Source: Asanoa sp040676615
GTDB lineage: Bacteria; Actinomycetota; Actinomycetes; Mycobacteriales; Micromonosporaceae
Length of the DNA stretch: 64,000 nt
NCBI RefSeq assembly: GCF_040676615.1
Contig: NZ_JBFAPI010000013.1
Span: forward strand, 124,001-188,000
Direction: 5' to 3'
Part shown: one piece after another, positions 1-11,993 of the stretch
Layout of the letters: each line of letters starts with the position of its first letter
Position numbering within the stretch: the stretch's first letter is position 1
Translations under genes and position numbers: made by a program
The notes under the pieces: generated by a model
Seen by the model: only the letters and a program-made list of their open reading frames with translations
Told to the model about the DNA's origin: nothing
The model's database searches: none

Positions 1-65
1 CCAGCGTCAAGTGCTTTCGATACTCAGCTGTGATTCGGATTAAACCCGATACGCCCGATTTAATC

Positions 66-94
66 GTGACTTATCCGAGAAGCGTTCGTACGGT
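66..94 (+). promoter_or_regulatory. promoter of the GGDEF-EAL gene
   Basis: GTGACT at 66-71 and TACGGT at 89-94 are separated by 17 bp. The -10 box ends 7 nt before the ATG at 102, so the transcript probably starts at or next to the start codon (leaderless). This spacing recurs at many genes in the window. Confidence 0.6.
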
Positions 95-101
95 GGACTG
101 G

Positions 102-2171
102 ATGTTCAGGGTCGACGCGGCATCGACTCCCTGGTCCCCCGGGGTCGGTGAGGTCGTTCAGGGGTCTGCCCGCGCGCGGCCGCTGCTGTTCGCCTACAGC
201 GTGGTCGTGGTGGCGCTGGCCGCCCTCGGCCTGGGCCTCGCCTTCGCCAACGGCCAGTTCAGCACCGGCACCAGCCATCCCGAGTGCTGGCTGCTCGCGG
301 GCCTGGCCGTGCTGGCCGACGCCCGCGCGTTCATCGCCACCGGGCGCGGCGGGCGGCCCGTGATCGTCTGCCCCTCACTGTGCTTCTCGTTCGCGATCCT
401 GCTGCACTGGGGGCTGGGTCCGGCGATCGTGGTGCAACTGGCCGCGGCCGCGGTGGTGGCCTGGCGGATGCGCTATCCACCGCTGCGGGCCGCGCTGATG
501 GCCGCGCAGTTCGCCGTCGCGTCGACGGCGGCCTTCGGCGTGCTGTCCATCGGCAGCGGCGAACTGCTGCAGACGATCAACGCGGGCGACGCCCTGCGCG
601 ACGTGATCTCCGTGGTCGGCGCCGCGGCGGTCTGGCTGATCACTTACCAGGTGCTGCGCTCGGTCGCCGGCCTGGCCTCCCGGGGCGGCCCGCGCTTCCA
701 GGTGCTGCGCCCGGCGCCCACCTACGAGCTGCTCTTCATCGCGGCGCTGCTGCTGCTCGCCCCGGTGCTCGCGGTCACCGCGTGGATGAGCGCGGCCTTC
801 GTGCCGCTGGTGTTCGTGCCGCTCTACGCGGTCGAGCGGATGGCCCGCCTGGCCGCCGAACGCGACCTGCTGGCCCGCCGCGACCCGCTCACCGACCTGA
901 GCAACCGCACCGGGCTGCGGGCGGCGTTCGCCCGGCTCCGGCCGACCGATGACGACCCGGCCCACGACCCGCCGCTGGCCATGCTGCTGCTCGACCTCAA
1001 CCGCTTCAAGTACGTCAACGACGCGCTCGGCCACGAGGTCGGCGACCGGCTGCTGGTGGCCGTCGGGCAGCGGCTGCGCTCCGCGGTGCCCGCGGCGGCG
1101 ACGGCGGCCCGGCTGGGCGGCGACGAGTTCGCGGTCGTGGCGCCGGTCACCGGCGAGACCGAGGCATGCGGGCTCGCGGAGGCCATCACCGACGCGATGT
1201 CGACACCGGTCATGCTCGACGGCCTCCAGGTCGACATCACCGGTTCGATCGGGGTCGCCCTCGCGCCGCGCGACGGCGAAGACTTCGCGACCGTGATGCG
1301 GCACGCCGACGTCGCCATGTATCTCGCCAAGCAGCGCGGCTGGCCGGTGCAGGTCTACCGGGCCGAGGACGACCACAACAACCCGGAGCGGCTCGCGTTG
1401 CTCAGCGACTTCCGGCGCGCCCTGGAGACCGGCGGCCCGGGCGAGGTCGCGCTGCACTACCAGCCGCAGGTCGACATCGCGACGGACCGGGTCGTCGGCT
1501 TCGAGGCGCTGCTGCGCTGGCAGCACCCGACGCTCGGGTCGATCCCGCCCGCCGAACTGCTGCGGATCGCCGAGCACACCCCGGTGATGCGGATGATCAC
1601 ACAGCGGGTGGTGGACGAGGTGGTCGCGCAGCAGGCGAACTGGCTGGCTGCCGGGCTCACGCTGCGGACCTCGCTGAACGTCTCCATCCGGGACCTGCAC
1701 GGCGACGAGATCGTCACCCAGCTGAGCCGGCGGTTGACCGAGCACGGCGTGCCGCCGTCGCTGATCCAGGTCGAGGTCACCGAGAGCGCGCTGACGGCCG
1801 ACCTGGCCCAGCTGCGGGCGACGATCGAGCGCCTCGCGGCGGCGGGTGTCGCCATCTCGCTCGACGACTTCGGCACGGGCTATTCGTCGCTGCAGCACCT
1901 CCGGCGGCTGCCGCTCGGAGAGATCAAGATCGACCGGTCGTTCGTCGCCGGCATCGCGCACAACGCCGACGACGCCGTGATCGTGCGGTCGACCGTCGAC
2001 CTCGCCCGGGCGCTGGGCCTGCGGGTGGTGGCCGAGGGCGTCGAGAACCGCTACACCGCCCGCCTGCTGGGCGAGGCGGGCTGCGACGTGGGCCAGGGCT
2101 ACCTCTACGCGCCGGCGATGCCCGGCGACGCCGTGCTCCCCTGGCTCGAACGGCAGCAGACACCCGCCTGA
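102..2171 (+). CDS. membrane-anchored GGDEF-EAL protein (cyclic-di-GMP synthesis/hydrolysis)
   Basis: This 689-residue protein starts with a hydrophobic region of several membrane segments (about residues 25-250), followed by a diguanylate cyclase GGDEF domain and an EAL phosphodiesterase domain. GGDEF is intact at residues 339-343. In the EAL domain the signature is present as EALLRW from residue 468, with DDFGTGYSSL at about 588 and a QGYLYA motif near the end, so both halves look catalytically competent. The open frame continues upstream to a GTG at 30, but codons 30-101 are AT-ending and unlike the rest, while a -10 box sits 7 nt before ATG 102, which decides the start. The N-terminal region is probably a sensor (MASE-like) but I cannot name its ligand. 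The gene stands alone; the next gene has its own promoter. Confidence 0.9.
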   Translation: MFRVDAASTPWSPGVGEVVQGSARARPLLFAYSVVVVALAALGLGLAFANGQFSTGTSHPECWLLAGLAVLADARAFIATGRGGRPVIVCPSLCFSFAILLHWGLGPAIVVQLAAAAVVAWRMRYPPLRAALMAAQFAVASTAAFGVLSIGSGELLQTINAGDALRDVISVVGAAAVWLITYQVLRSVAGLASRGGPRFQVLRPAPTYELLFIAALLLLAPVLAVTAWMSAAFVPLVFVPLYAVERMARLAAERDLLARRDPLTDLSNRTGLRAAFARLRPTDDDPAHDPPLAMLLLDLNRFKYVNDALGHEVGDRLLVAVGQRLRSAVPAAATAARLGGDEFAVVAPVTGETEACGLAEAITDAMSTPVMLDGLQVDITGSIGVALAPRDGEDFATVMRHADVAMYLAKQRGWPVQVYRAEDDHNNPERLALLSDFRRALETGGPGEVALHYQPQVDIATDRVVGFEALLRWQHPTLGSIPPAELLRIAEHTPVMRMITQRVVDEVVAQQANWLAAGLTLRTSLNVSIRDLHGDEIVTQLSRRLTEHGVPPSLIQVEVTESALTADLAQLRATIERLAAAGVAISLDDFGTGYSSLQHLRRLPLGEIKIDRSFVAGIAHNADDAVIVRSTVDLARALGLRVVAEGVENRYTARLLGEAGCDVGQGYLYAPAMPGDAVLPWLERQQTPA

Positions 2172-2261
2172 CCTGCGGAAACACCGGCGCGGCGCGCGAA
2201 TTCGAGGCTGCTCGGCAGCGAGGCTGGTGTTGCGGGTGGGGCGAAACCTCGTACGCAGCCA

Positions 2262-2290
2262 TTGTCATCGATCTTACACCGAGTTAACGT
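2262..2290 (+). promoter_or_regulatory. promoter of the SGNH hydrolase gene
   Basis: TTGTCA at 2262-2267 and TAACGT at 2285-2290 are separated by 17 bp. Transcription would start near 2297, giving a 5' leader of about 47 nt. Confidence 0.6.
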
Positions 2291-2292
2291 GC

Positions 2293-2327
2293 GTGCACTC
2301 GTCGTTACCCGGCGGTAACTCGTGCAC
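2293..2327 (+). promoter_or_regulatory. inverted repeat in the 5' leader of the SGNH hydrolase gene
   Basis: GTTACC (2304-2309) and GGTAAC (2314-2319) can pair around the loop CGGC, and two GTGCAC hexamers (2293-2298 and 2322-2327) flank them and can also pair. The structure ends four bases before the ribosome binding site GGGAGG (2332-2337). It could be an operator or an mRNA stem affecting translation; which one is not decidable from sequence. Confidence 0.4.
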
Positions 2328-2343
2328 CCTTGGGAGGTCGCGC

Positions 2344-3198
2344 GTGAGTCCTACCAAATCCCCCCACCGCCGGCTGTTCGCGCTGCTCGCCTCGTCCGCG
2401 CTCGTCGCGGGCGCCGGGCTGTTCGCGGTCAGCTCGCCCGCCCAGGCCGACCCTGGGCCGCCGCCCTCGTCGATGGCCAGCATGGGTGACTCGATCACCC
2501 GCGGCTTCAACGCCTGCGGCTTCTACTTCGACTGCACGTCGCGGTCGTTCAGCACCGGGAGCGATTCCGGCATCAACAGCCACTACCTGCGGATCCGTGC
2601 GAAGAACAGCGCGATCAACGGGAAGAACTACAATCAGGCCGCGTCCGGCGCCAAGGCCGACGACATGCCCGGCCAGGCGACCACGACCGTGTCGCGCAAC
2701 CCGCAGTACGTCACGATCCTGATCGGTGCCAACGACGCCTGCACCAGCTCCGAGTCGTCGATGACCGCGGTCGGCACGTTCCGCGGCTACCTCGACACCG
2801 CTCTCAACACCCTCAAGAGCGGGCTGCCCAACGCCAAGGTGGCCGTGATCAGCATCCCGGACATCAAGCGGCTCTGGGAGGTCGGCCGGACCAGCGGCAC
2901 CGCCCGCACGGCCTGGTCGCTGTTCGGCATCTGCAAGTCGATGCTGGCCAACCCGACCTCGACCTCGGCCGCCGACAACGCCCGGCGCGACCGGGTACGC
3001 CAGCGGGTCGTCGATTTCAACGCGCAACTGGCCCAGGCCTGCGCGGCCTACGGCCCGAACTGCGACTTCGACGACAACGCCGTGTTCAACTACCCGTTCA
3101 GCTTCAACCAGGTCTCCGGGTGGGACTACTTCCACCCCAACGCGGCCGGCCAGGCCGCGCTCGCACAGGCCAGCTACGCGGCCGGCTTCAACTGGTGA
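2344..3198 (+). CDS. secreted SGNH/GDSL-family hydrolase
   Basis: The 284-residue product starts at GTG 2344, 6 nt behind a GGGAGG ribosome binding site. It has a classical signal peptide (basic start, hydrophobic core LLASSALVAGAGLFAV, cleavage after AQA). The mature enzyme shows the SGNH blocks: GDSIT with the nucleophile Ser near its start, GANDAC in the middle, and DYFHPN with the catalytic Asp/His near the C-terminus. The family covers extracellular lipases and esterases that hydrolyse ester bonds; the substrate cannot be told. Several Cys pairs suit an exported, disulfide-stabilised enzyme. A further in-frame start at 2227 exists but would put 39 extra residues before the signal peptide and ignores the ribosome binding site. 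Confidence 0.88.
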   Translation: MSPTKSPHRRLFALLASSALVAGAGLFAVSSPAQADPGPPPSSMASMGDSITRGFNACGFYFDCTSRSFSTGSDSGINSHYLRIRAKNSAINGKNYNQAASGAKADDMPGQATTTVSRNPQYVTILIGANDACTSSESSMTAVGTFRGYLDTALNTLKSGLPNAKVAVISIPDIKRLWEVGRTSGTARTAWSLFGICKSMLANPTSTSAADNARRDRVRQRVVDFNAQLAQACAAYGPNCDFDDNAVFNYPFSFNQVSGWDYFHPNAAGQAALAQASYAAGFNW

Positions 3199-3203
3199 AC
3201 GAG

Positions 3204-3229
3204 GGTGGGGCCCTGCGAAGGGCCCCACC
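3204..3229. terminator. bidirectional terminator between the SGNH hydrolase gene and glgB
   Basis: A perfect 10-bp stem (GGTGGGGCCC and its complement) closes around the loop TGCGAA. It lies between two convergent genes, 5 bp after one stop codon and 3 bp from the other. No long U-tract follows, as is common in high-GC actinomycetes. Confidence 0.85.
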
Positions 3230-3232
3230 TGG

Positions 3233-5335
3233 TCACGCCGGACGCAGCCAGAGCGCGCCGAGCGGCGGCACCCGCAGCCGGGCCGACGCCGGCATGCCGT
3301 GCCAGTGCACGTCTTCGGTCCGCACCACGCCCAGGTTGCCGACCCCCGAGCCGCCGTAGTCGGCCGCGTCGGTGTTGAGCACCTCGGACCACGCGCCGGC
3401 GCGGGGCAGCCCTATCCGGTAGTTCTCGTGCGGGACGGCCGCGAAGTTGACCACGCAGACCAGCGGCGAGCCGTCCGGCGCCAGCCTGATGAACGCGAGC
3501 GTGTTGTTGGCCGCATCGTCGGAGACGATCCAGCGGAATCCGGCCGGCGTGGTGTCCTGCGTCCACAACTCGGGCGCGCTCTTGTAGACGGCGTTCAGGT
3601 CGCGGACCATCCGCTGCAGGCCGGAGCGTTGCGGGTCGGAGGGCAGCGACCAGTTGAGCCCGCGCTCCTCGTTCCATTCCTCGTCGTCGCCCAGTTCGCA
3701 GCCCATGAACAGCAGTTGCTTGCCCGGGTGGGCCCACATGAAGGCGAGCAGCGCGCGCACGTTGGCCAGCCGCTGCCAGAGGTCGCCCGGCATCTTGGAA
3801 AGAAGAGACCGCTTCCCGTGTACGACCTCGTCGTGCGAGATGGGCAGCACGTAGTTCTCGCTCCACGCGTACACCATCGAGAAGGTCACCTGGTTGTGGT
3901 GGTATTGCCGGTGGACGGGCTCCTTCGACGCGTAGAGGAGCGTGTCGTGCATCCAGCCCATGTTCCACTTGAAGCCGAACCCGAGGCCGCCGCCGGAGGT
4001 GGGCCAGGTGACGCCGGGATAGGCGGTCGACTCCTCCGCGATCATCACGACGCCGGGGTGGTGCTTGTAGACGGTCGCGTTGGTCTCCTGCAGGAAGCCG
4101 ATCGCGTCGAGGTTCTCCCGGCCGCCGTACTGGTTGGGCTCCCACTGCCCGTCCTGGCGCGAATAGTCGAGATAGAGCATCGACGCGACGGCGTCGACCC
4201 GCAGACCGTCCACATGGAACTCGGCACACCAGTAGAGCGCGTTGGCGACGAGGAAGTTGCGCACCTCGCGCCGCCCGTAGTCGAAGATGTACGTACCCCA
4301 GTCGGGGTGTTCGCCCCTGCGCCAGTCGCCGTGCTCGTAGAGCGGCGTGCCGTCGAACCGGGCCAGGGCCCACTCGTCGCGCGGGAAGTGCGCCGGCACC
4401 CAGTCGAGCAGCACCCCGACGCCCGACTGGTGCAGCCGGTCGACCAGGTAGCGGAAGTCGTCGGGGTCACCGAACCGCGCGGTCGGCGCGTAGTAGCCGG
4501 TGACCTGGTAGCCCCACGAACCACCGAACGGATGCTCCATCACCGGCAGGAACTCGACGTGGGTGAAGCCCATCTCGACCACGTAGTCGGTGAGCTGGTC
4601 GGCCAGGTCGCGATAGCCGAGGCCGGGCCGCCACGAGCCGAGGTGCACCTCGTAGATGCTCATGGCCTCCTGGTGCGGTTTGGTCGCCGCCCGGCGGGTC
4701 ATCCACTCGCCGTCTTTCCAGTCGTAGGACGACTCGTCGACGACCGACGCCGTGCGCGGCGGGATCTCGGTGCGCCGGGCCAGCGGGTCGGCCTTCTCCC
4801 GCCAGACGCCGTCGCGGCCGAGGATCCGGTATTTGTAGCGGTTGCCCACGCCGGCGCCGGGCACGAAGACCTCCCAGACGCCGCTGCTGCCCATCGAGCG
4901 CATCGGCCAGCCGTCGTGCGGGCCCCAGCCGGTGAAGTCGCCGACCACCCGTACGCCCTGCGCGCTCGGTGCCCACACGGTGAACGAGACGCCACCGTCG
5001 CGGGCGTGCGAGCCGAGCGCGTCCCAGAGCTTCTCGTGCCGGCCCTCGTTGATCAGGTGCAGGTCGATCTCGCCGATCGTCGGGCCGTGCCGGTAAGGGT
5101 CGTCGTGCACCCGCCCGTCGGCCTCGATCCGATAGTCGAAGACCTCGCCCGGGACGGTGACCTCGAAGATCCCTTCCGGGTGTACGCGGGTCGCCGGGTG
5201 CCTCTCGTCGCCCACCACGACGGAGACCGAGTCGGCGCCGCGGCGCAACGTCCGGATGGTGGTCCGCCCGTCGCGCGGATGCGCGCCGAGTGTCGCGTGC
5301 GGGTCGTGCACCGCACCGGAGATCAACTCGTCCAT
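3233..5335 (-). CDS. glgB: 1,4-alpha-glucan branching enzyme
   Basis: GlgB cuts alpha-1,4 glucan chains and re-joins them as alpha-1,6 branches. The 700-residue protein has an N-terminal CBM48 module (FTVWAPSAQGVRVVGDFTGW) and a GH13 barrel with the nucleophile Asp381 in GLRVDAV, acid/base Glu434 in MIAEEST and Asp502 in SHDEVVHGK. The spacing of these three residues (53 and 68) equals that of the E. coli enzyme (D405, E458, D526). ATG 5335 is preceded by a purine-rich GAGGTAGGG. The gene follows glgE by 49 bp and shares its direction, so it is the last gene of a glgC-glgE-glgB unit and branches the polymer that GlgE extends. Confidence 0.95.
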   Translation of the reverse strand: MDELISGAVHDPHATLGAHPRDGRTTIRTLRRGADSVSVVVGDERHPATRVHPEGIFEVTVPGEVFDYRIEADGRVHDDPYRHGPTIGEIDLHLINEGRHEKLWDALGSHARDGGVSFTVWAPSAQGVRVVGDFTGWGPHDGWPMRSMGSSGVWEVFVPGAGVGNRYKYRILGRDGVWREKADPLARRTEIPPRTASVVDESSYDWKDGEWMTRRAATKPHQEAMSIYEVHLGSWRPGLGYRDLADQLTDYVVEMGFTHVEFLPVMEHPFGGSWGYQVTGYYAPTARFGDPDDFRYLVDRLHQSGVGVLLDWVPAHFPRDEWALARFDGTPLYEHGDWRRGEHPDWGTYIFDYGRREVRNFLVANALYWCAEFHVDGLRVDAVASMLYLDYSRQDGQWEPNQYGGRENLDAIGFLQETNATVYKHHPGVVMIAEESTAYPGVTWPTSGGGLGFGFKWNMGWMHDTLLYASKEPVHRQYHHNQVTFSMVYAWSENYVLPISHDEVVHGKRSLLSKMPGDLWQRLANVRALLAFMWAHPGKQLLFMGCELGDDEEWNEERGLNWSLPSDPQRSGLQRMVRDLNAVYKSAPELWTQDTTPAGFRWIVSDDAANNTLAFIRLAPDGSPLVCVVNFAAVPHENYRIGLPRAGAWSEVLNTDAADYGGSGVGNLGVVRTEDVHWHGMPASARLRVPPLGALWLRPA

Positions 5336-5384
5336 CAGGTCAGTCCCTACCTCACCCCGCGCCGGCCGGCGCGGTCCATCGCCC

Positions 5385-8384
<3,000 letters not shown>

Positions 8385-8458
8385 GATCTCCACCGTAGTC
8401 GGCTCTCCCCCGCGCCGTCGCGTCGAGGACGAGGATTGTTCGCCGTTGTCGGGTTCGG

Positions 8459-9691
8459 TCAGGCGTCGACCCGCTGGCCCTTGCCGATCACCACGATGCC
8501 GTTGTCGGAGACCGTGAAACGGCGGCGGTCGCGCTCCAGGTCGACGCCGATCTCGGCGCCCTCCGGGACGACCACGTTCTTGTCGAGGATCGCGTTGCGG
8601 ACCACCGCGTGGCGGCCGATGTCGACGCCCTCCATCAGCACCGAACCGGACACGTGTGACCACGAGTGGACCTTGACGTTGGGCGAGACCACCGAGTTCT
8701 CCACCAGCGACCCGGAGATCACCGCGCCGGGCGAGACCATCGAGCCGACCGCCCGGCCGACCCGCTCCTGCCAGCCGTGCACGAACTTGGCCGGCGGCCA
8801 CGGGTTGTAGTCGGTGTAGATCGGCCACTCGAAGTTGTAGAGGTTGAACACCGGGTGGATCGCGATCAGGTCCATGTGCGCCTCGTAGAACGAGTCGAGG
8901 GTCCCCACGTCGCGCCAGTAGCCGCGGTCGCGCTCGGTGCTGCCGGGCACCACGTTGTCGGCGAAGTCGTACACGTTGGCGCTCTGCTTCTCGACCAGCA
9001 TCGGGATGATGTTGCCGCCCATGTCGTGCTTGCTCGACGGGTTCTGCGCGTCGCGGGTCACGGCGTCGATCAGCGCGTCGGTCCGGAACACGTAGTTGCC
9101 CATCGAGGCGAAGATCTCCTCGGGCGAGTCCGGCAGCCCGCGGGCGTCGGTCGGCTTCTCGCGGAACGCCTGGATCCGGCGGCCGTCGCCGGCCACCTCG
9201 ATGACGCCGAACTGGTCGGCCATCGAGATCGGCTGCCGAATGCCGGCGACCGTCACGTCGGCGCCCGACTCGATGTGCTGGGCGACCATCTGGGCCGGGT
9301 CCATCCGGTAGATGTGGTCGGCGCCGAACACGATCACGTACTCGGGCTTCTCGTCGTGGATCAGGTTGAGGCTCTGGTAGATGGCGTCGGCCGAGCCGGC
9401 GAACCAACGGGGACCGAGCCGCTGCTGCGCCGGCACCGGGGCCACGTAGTTGCCCAGCAGGTTGGACATCCGCCAGGTCTTGGTGATGTGCCGGTCGAGC
9501 GAATGCGACTTGTACTGGGTCAGCACGACCATCTTCAGATAACCGGCGTTCGCCAGATTGGAGAGGACGAAGTCGATCATCCGGTAGATGCCGCCGAACG
9601 GGACGCCCGGTTTGGCCCGGTCTGCGGTGAGCGGCATCAGGCGCTTGCCCTCGCCACCGGCGAGAACCATCGCGAGGACTTTGGGTGCCAT
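8459..9691 (-). CDS. glgC: glucose-1-phosphate adenylyltransferase
   Basis: GlgC makes ADP-glucose from glucose-1-phosphate and ATP, the committed step of bacterial alpha-glucan synthesis. The 410-residue length is normal. The nucleotidyltransferase signature AGGEGKRLMPLT lies at residues 11-22, followed by RAKPGVPFGG and the sugar-phosphate-binding part; the C-terminus is a left-handed beta-helix with hexad repeats. ATG 9691 lies 6 nt behind a TAGCGT -10 box (9698-9703), so the mRNA is probably leaderless. The gene is divergent from glgA and heads the glgC-glgE-glgB row, so substrate supply and polymer building are co-located. Confidence 0.95.
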   Translation of the reverse strand: MAPKVLAMVLAGGEGKRLMPLTADRAKPGVPFGGIYRMIDFVLSNLANAGYLKMVVLTQYKSHSLDRHITKTWRMSNLLGNYVAPVPAQQRLGPRWFAGSADAIYQSLNLIHDEKPEYVIVFGADHIYRMDPAQMVAQHIESGADVTVAGIRQPISMADQFGVIEVAGDGRRIQAFREKPTDARGLPDSPEEIFASMGNYVFRTDALIDAVTRDAQNPSSKHDMGGNIIPMLVEKQSANVYDFADNVVPGSTERDRGYWRDVGTLDSFYEAHMDLIAIHPVFNLYNFEWPIYTDYNPWPPAKFVHGWQERVGRAVGSMVSPGAVISGSLVENSVVSPNVKVHSWSHVSGSVLMEGVDIGRHAVVRNAILDKNVVVPEGAEIGVDLERDRRRFTVSDNGIVVIGKGQRVDA

Positions 9692-9697
9692 GAGCAG

Positions 9698-9776
9698 ACG
9701 CTAGCCACCCTCGGCTCCGGGCACCAGCGGAGGGGCACCCCGTCCCAACGCAGTTTCCGTTGCTGCCGCCTATGGT
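9698..9776. promoter_or_regulatory. divergent glgC/glgA promoter region
   Basis: The 92 bp between the two starts hold a -10 box for each gene: TAGCGT on the minus strand (9698-9703), 6 nt before the glgC ATG, and TATGGT on the plus strand (9771-9776), 7 nt before GTG 9784 of glgA. Neither gene has a ribosome binding site, which fits leaderless transcripts. Convincing -35 boxes are not seen. Confidence 0.55.
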
Positions 9777-9783
9777 TTCCGGT

Positions 9784-10977
9784 GTGGACAGGATTCGAGT
9801 CGATCTCCTCACCCGGGAGTACCCGCCCGAGGTTTACGGCGGCGCCGGCGTACACCTGGAATATCTGGCCCGTGACCTGCGGCGACTCGCCGACGTCCGG
9901 GTGCACGCGTTCGGCGCGCCGCGCGCCGAGCCGGGGGTGACCGCCTATCCCGACCCGCCGGGGCTCAAAGACGCCAACCCGGCGCTGCGTACGCTCGGCG
10001 TCGACCTCGAGATGGCGGCCGGCACCGCGGGCACCGACGTCGTGCACAGCCACACCTGGTACGCCAACCTGGCCGGCCACGTCGCGAAGCTACTGCACGG
10101 CGTGCCGCACGTGGTCACCACGCACAGCCTCGAACCCCTGCGCCCGTGGAAGGCCGAGCAGCTCGGCGGCGGCTATCGCCTGTCCTCGTGGGCCGAGCGC
10201 ACCGCGATCGAGGCCGCCGACGCGGTCATCGCGGTCTCCGAGGGAATGCGCCGCGACGTGCTCACCGCCTACCCCGGCGTGCATCCCGACCGGGTACGCG
10301 TGGTCCACAACGGCATCGACACGGTGCAGTACCGGCCCGACCCGCAGACCGGCGTCTGGGCCCGGATCGGCGCCGACCCGGCCCGCCCGACAGCGATCTT
10401 CGTCGGCCGGATCACCCGCCAGAAGGGCCTGCCCTACCTGCTCCGCGCGGCCCGCGAGCTGCCGGCCGACGCGCAGCTCGTGCTGCTGGCCGGCGCGCCC
10501 GACACCCCGGAGATCGCCGCCGAGGTCCGCGACCTGGTCGACGAGCTGCGGCAGCGGCACGAGGGCATCTTCTGGGTGCCGGAGATGCTGCCCAAGCCCG
10601 ACGTCATCCAGCTGCTCACGCACAGCACGGTGTTCGTCTGCCCGTCGATCTACGAGCCGATGGGCATCGTCAACCTGGAGGCGATGGCCTGCGAGACGGC
10701 GGTCGTCGCGACCGCGACCGGCGGCATCCCCGAGGTGGTCGACGACGGCGTGACCGGGCTGCTGGTGCCGATCGACCAGGCCGGCGACGGCACCGGCACG
10801 CCGCTGGATCCCGATCGGTTCGTCGCCGACCTGGCCGCCGCGATCAACGCCGCACTCGGCGACCGGGAAAGGGCCCACCGCATGGGCGCGGCCGGCCGCG
10901 AGCGGGCGGTGACGACGTTCTCCTGGGCGTCGATCGCCGAGCGGACGATGGCCGTCTACCAGGAGGTGCTCGCCTAG
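9784..10977 (+). CDS. glgA: GT4 glycosyltransferase, glycogen synthase / maltose-1-phosphate synthase (GlgA/GlgM type)
   Basis: The 397-residue protein begins with the family signature LLTREYPPEVYGGAGVH and has the retaining GT-B C-terminal motif EPMGIVNLEAMACE with the E-x7-E pair. Actinobacterial members of this short (about 390-residue) GT4 type use ADP-glucose. The mycobacterial homologue, also divergent from glgC, condenses ADP-glucose with glucose-1-phosphate to maltose-1-phosphate, the GlgE donor; because glgE is next door here I favour that role, but the sequence alone does not separate it from glucan elongation. I chose GTG 9784 because TATGGT ends 7 nt before it; ATG 9772 is possible but overlaps that box. 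Its stop codon overlaps the stop of the convergent dehydrogenase gene. Confidence 0.92.
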   Translation: MDRIRVDLLTREYPPEVYGGAGVHLEYLARDLRRLADVRVHAFGAPRAEPGVTAYPDPPGLKDANPALRTLGVDLEMAAGTAGTDVVHSHTWYANLAGHVAKLLHGVPHVVTTHSLEPLRPWKAEQLGGGYRLSSWAERTAIEAADAVIAVSEGMRRDVLTAYPGVHPDRVRVVHNGIDTVQYRPDPQTGVWARIGADPARPTAIFVGRITRQKGLPYLLRAARELPADAQLVLLAGAPDTPEIAAEVRDLVDELRQRHEGIFWVPEMLPKPDVIQLLTHSTVFVCPSIYEPMGIVNLEAMACETAVVATATGGIPEVVDDGVTGLLVPIDQAGDGTGTPLDPDRFVADLAAAINAALGDRERAHRMGAAGRERAVTTFSWASIAERTMAVYQEVLA

Positions 10978-11993
10978 GGCAGCAGCACCGCGACGCCGTC
11001 GACCCGGTCCGCGGCCAGGTCGGCCAGCGCGGTGCCGGCCTCCGCCAACGGATAGCGCCGCACGTGCACCTTCGGCGGCCGGGCCAGCGCCTCGGCCAGG
11101 AACGCCCGGCCGTCGGCGCGGGTGTTGGCGGTGACGCTGCGCAGCGTGCGCTCCTCGAACAGGTGCCGCTCGTAGTTGAGCGTCGGGATGTCGCTGAGGT
11201 GGATGCCGGCGACGGCCAGCGTGCCACCGCGGTCGAGCGCGGCCAGGGCGACCGGCACCAGCGTGCCGACCGGCGCGAACAGGATCGCCGCGGCCAGCTT
11301 CTCCGGCGGCCGATCCTGGTCGAAGCCGGCCGACGCCGCACCGAGTTCGAGGGCCAGCCGCTGCGCGGCCGGAGACCGGGTCATCACGTGTACGGTCGCA
11401 CCCTGCGCGATGGCCACCTGCGCGATCAGGTGTGCCGAGCCACCGAAGCCGTAGATGCCCAGCGCGCCGCCGGCCGGCAGGTCCGCGCGCAGCAGCGCGC
11501 GATAGCCGATGATGCCGGCGCAGAGCAGCGGGGCCAGTTCCACCGGGTCGCGGTCGCCGGGCAGCGGGTAGACGTAGTCCTCGGGCGCGGCCGCGTACTC
11601 GGCATAGCCACCGTCGGCGTCCCACCCGGTGTAACGCGAGGCCGGACACAGGTTCTCGGTGCCGCGCCGGCAGTAGACGCAGGTGGTGTCGGTGTGCCGG
11701 AGCCAGGGCACGCCGACCCGGTCGCCGATCTCGAAGGCCGTCGCCGCCGAGCCCCGCGCGACCACCTTCCCGACGATCTCGTGCCCGGGCACCACCGGGC
11801 TGCGGTGCGGCGGCAGGTCACCCTCGGCGACGTGCAGGTCGGTGCGACAGACCGCGCACGCCTCGACCTTGAGCAGCACCTCACCGGGCTCCGGCACGGG
11901 CACGGGCAGTTCGGCCTGACGCAACGGGTGGCTGGCGATCGGACCCGGGTCGACCACCTGCCAGGCGGTCATCGTCTGCGGTAGGTCGGTCAC
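10974..11993 (-). CDS. zinc-dependent alcohol dehydrogenase (AdhA-like MDR)
   Basis: A 339-residue medium-chain dehydrogenase that oxidises alcohols or reduces aldehydes with NAD(P). The catalytic-zinc Cys (CAVCRTDLH) and His-Glu (GHEIVG), the structural-zinc lobe (CVYCRRGTENLC) and the dinucleotide loop (GIYGFGGSAH) are all present. GTG 11993 overlaps the TGA of the upstream methyltransferase gene (GTGA), so translation is probably coupled; an ATG at 11972 would cut 7 residues. The pairing with a methyltransferase does not reveal a pathway. The gene ends in a CTAG shared with the stop of glgA. Confidence 0.9.
   Translation of the reverse strand: MTDLPQTMTAWQVVDPGPIASHPLRQAELPVPVPEPGEVLLKVEACAVCRTDLHVAEGDLPPHRSPVVPGHEIVGKVVARGSAATAFEIGDRVGVPWLRHTDTTCVYCRRGTENLCPASRYTGWDADGGYAEYAAAPEDYVYPLPGDRDPVELAPLLCAGIIGYRALLRADLPAGGALGIYGFGGSAHLIAQVAIAQGATVHVMTRSPAAQRLALELGAASAGFDQDRPPEKLAAAILFAPVGTLVPVALAALDRGGTLAVAGIHLSDIPTLNYERHLFEERTLRSVTANTRADGRAFLAEALARPPKVHVRRYPLAEAGTALADLAADRVDGVAVLLP

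Noticed and set aside
30..101. GTG 30 as start of the GGDEF-EAL gene
   Set aside because: Codons 30-101 end mostly in A or T, unlike genuine coding sequence here, and the promoter box TACGGT lies within them, 7 nt before ATG 102.
375..1961. Long open frame antisense to the GGDEF-EAL gene
   Set aside because: It has the Arg/Gly/Pro-rich composition of a high-GC shadow frame, while the opposite strand encodes intact GGDEF and EAL motifs. The same applies to long antisense frames over glgB/glgE (3299-8810), the aminopeptidase/MFS pair (26080-28860) and the AfsR-like gene (44882-48568).
2172..2343. Riboswitch (ydaO-type) before the secreted hydrolase gene
   Set aside because: The promoter at 2262-2290 leaves only about 47 nt of leader, too short, and I do not see the conserved ydaO sequence blocks; only a simple hairpin remains.
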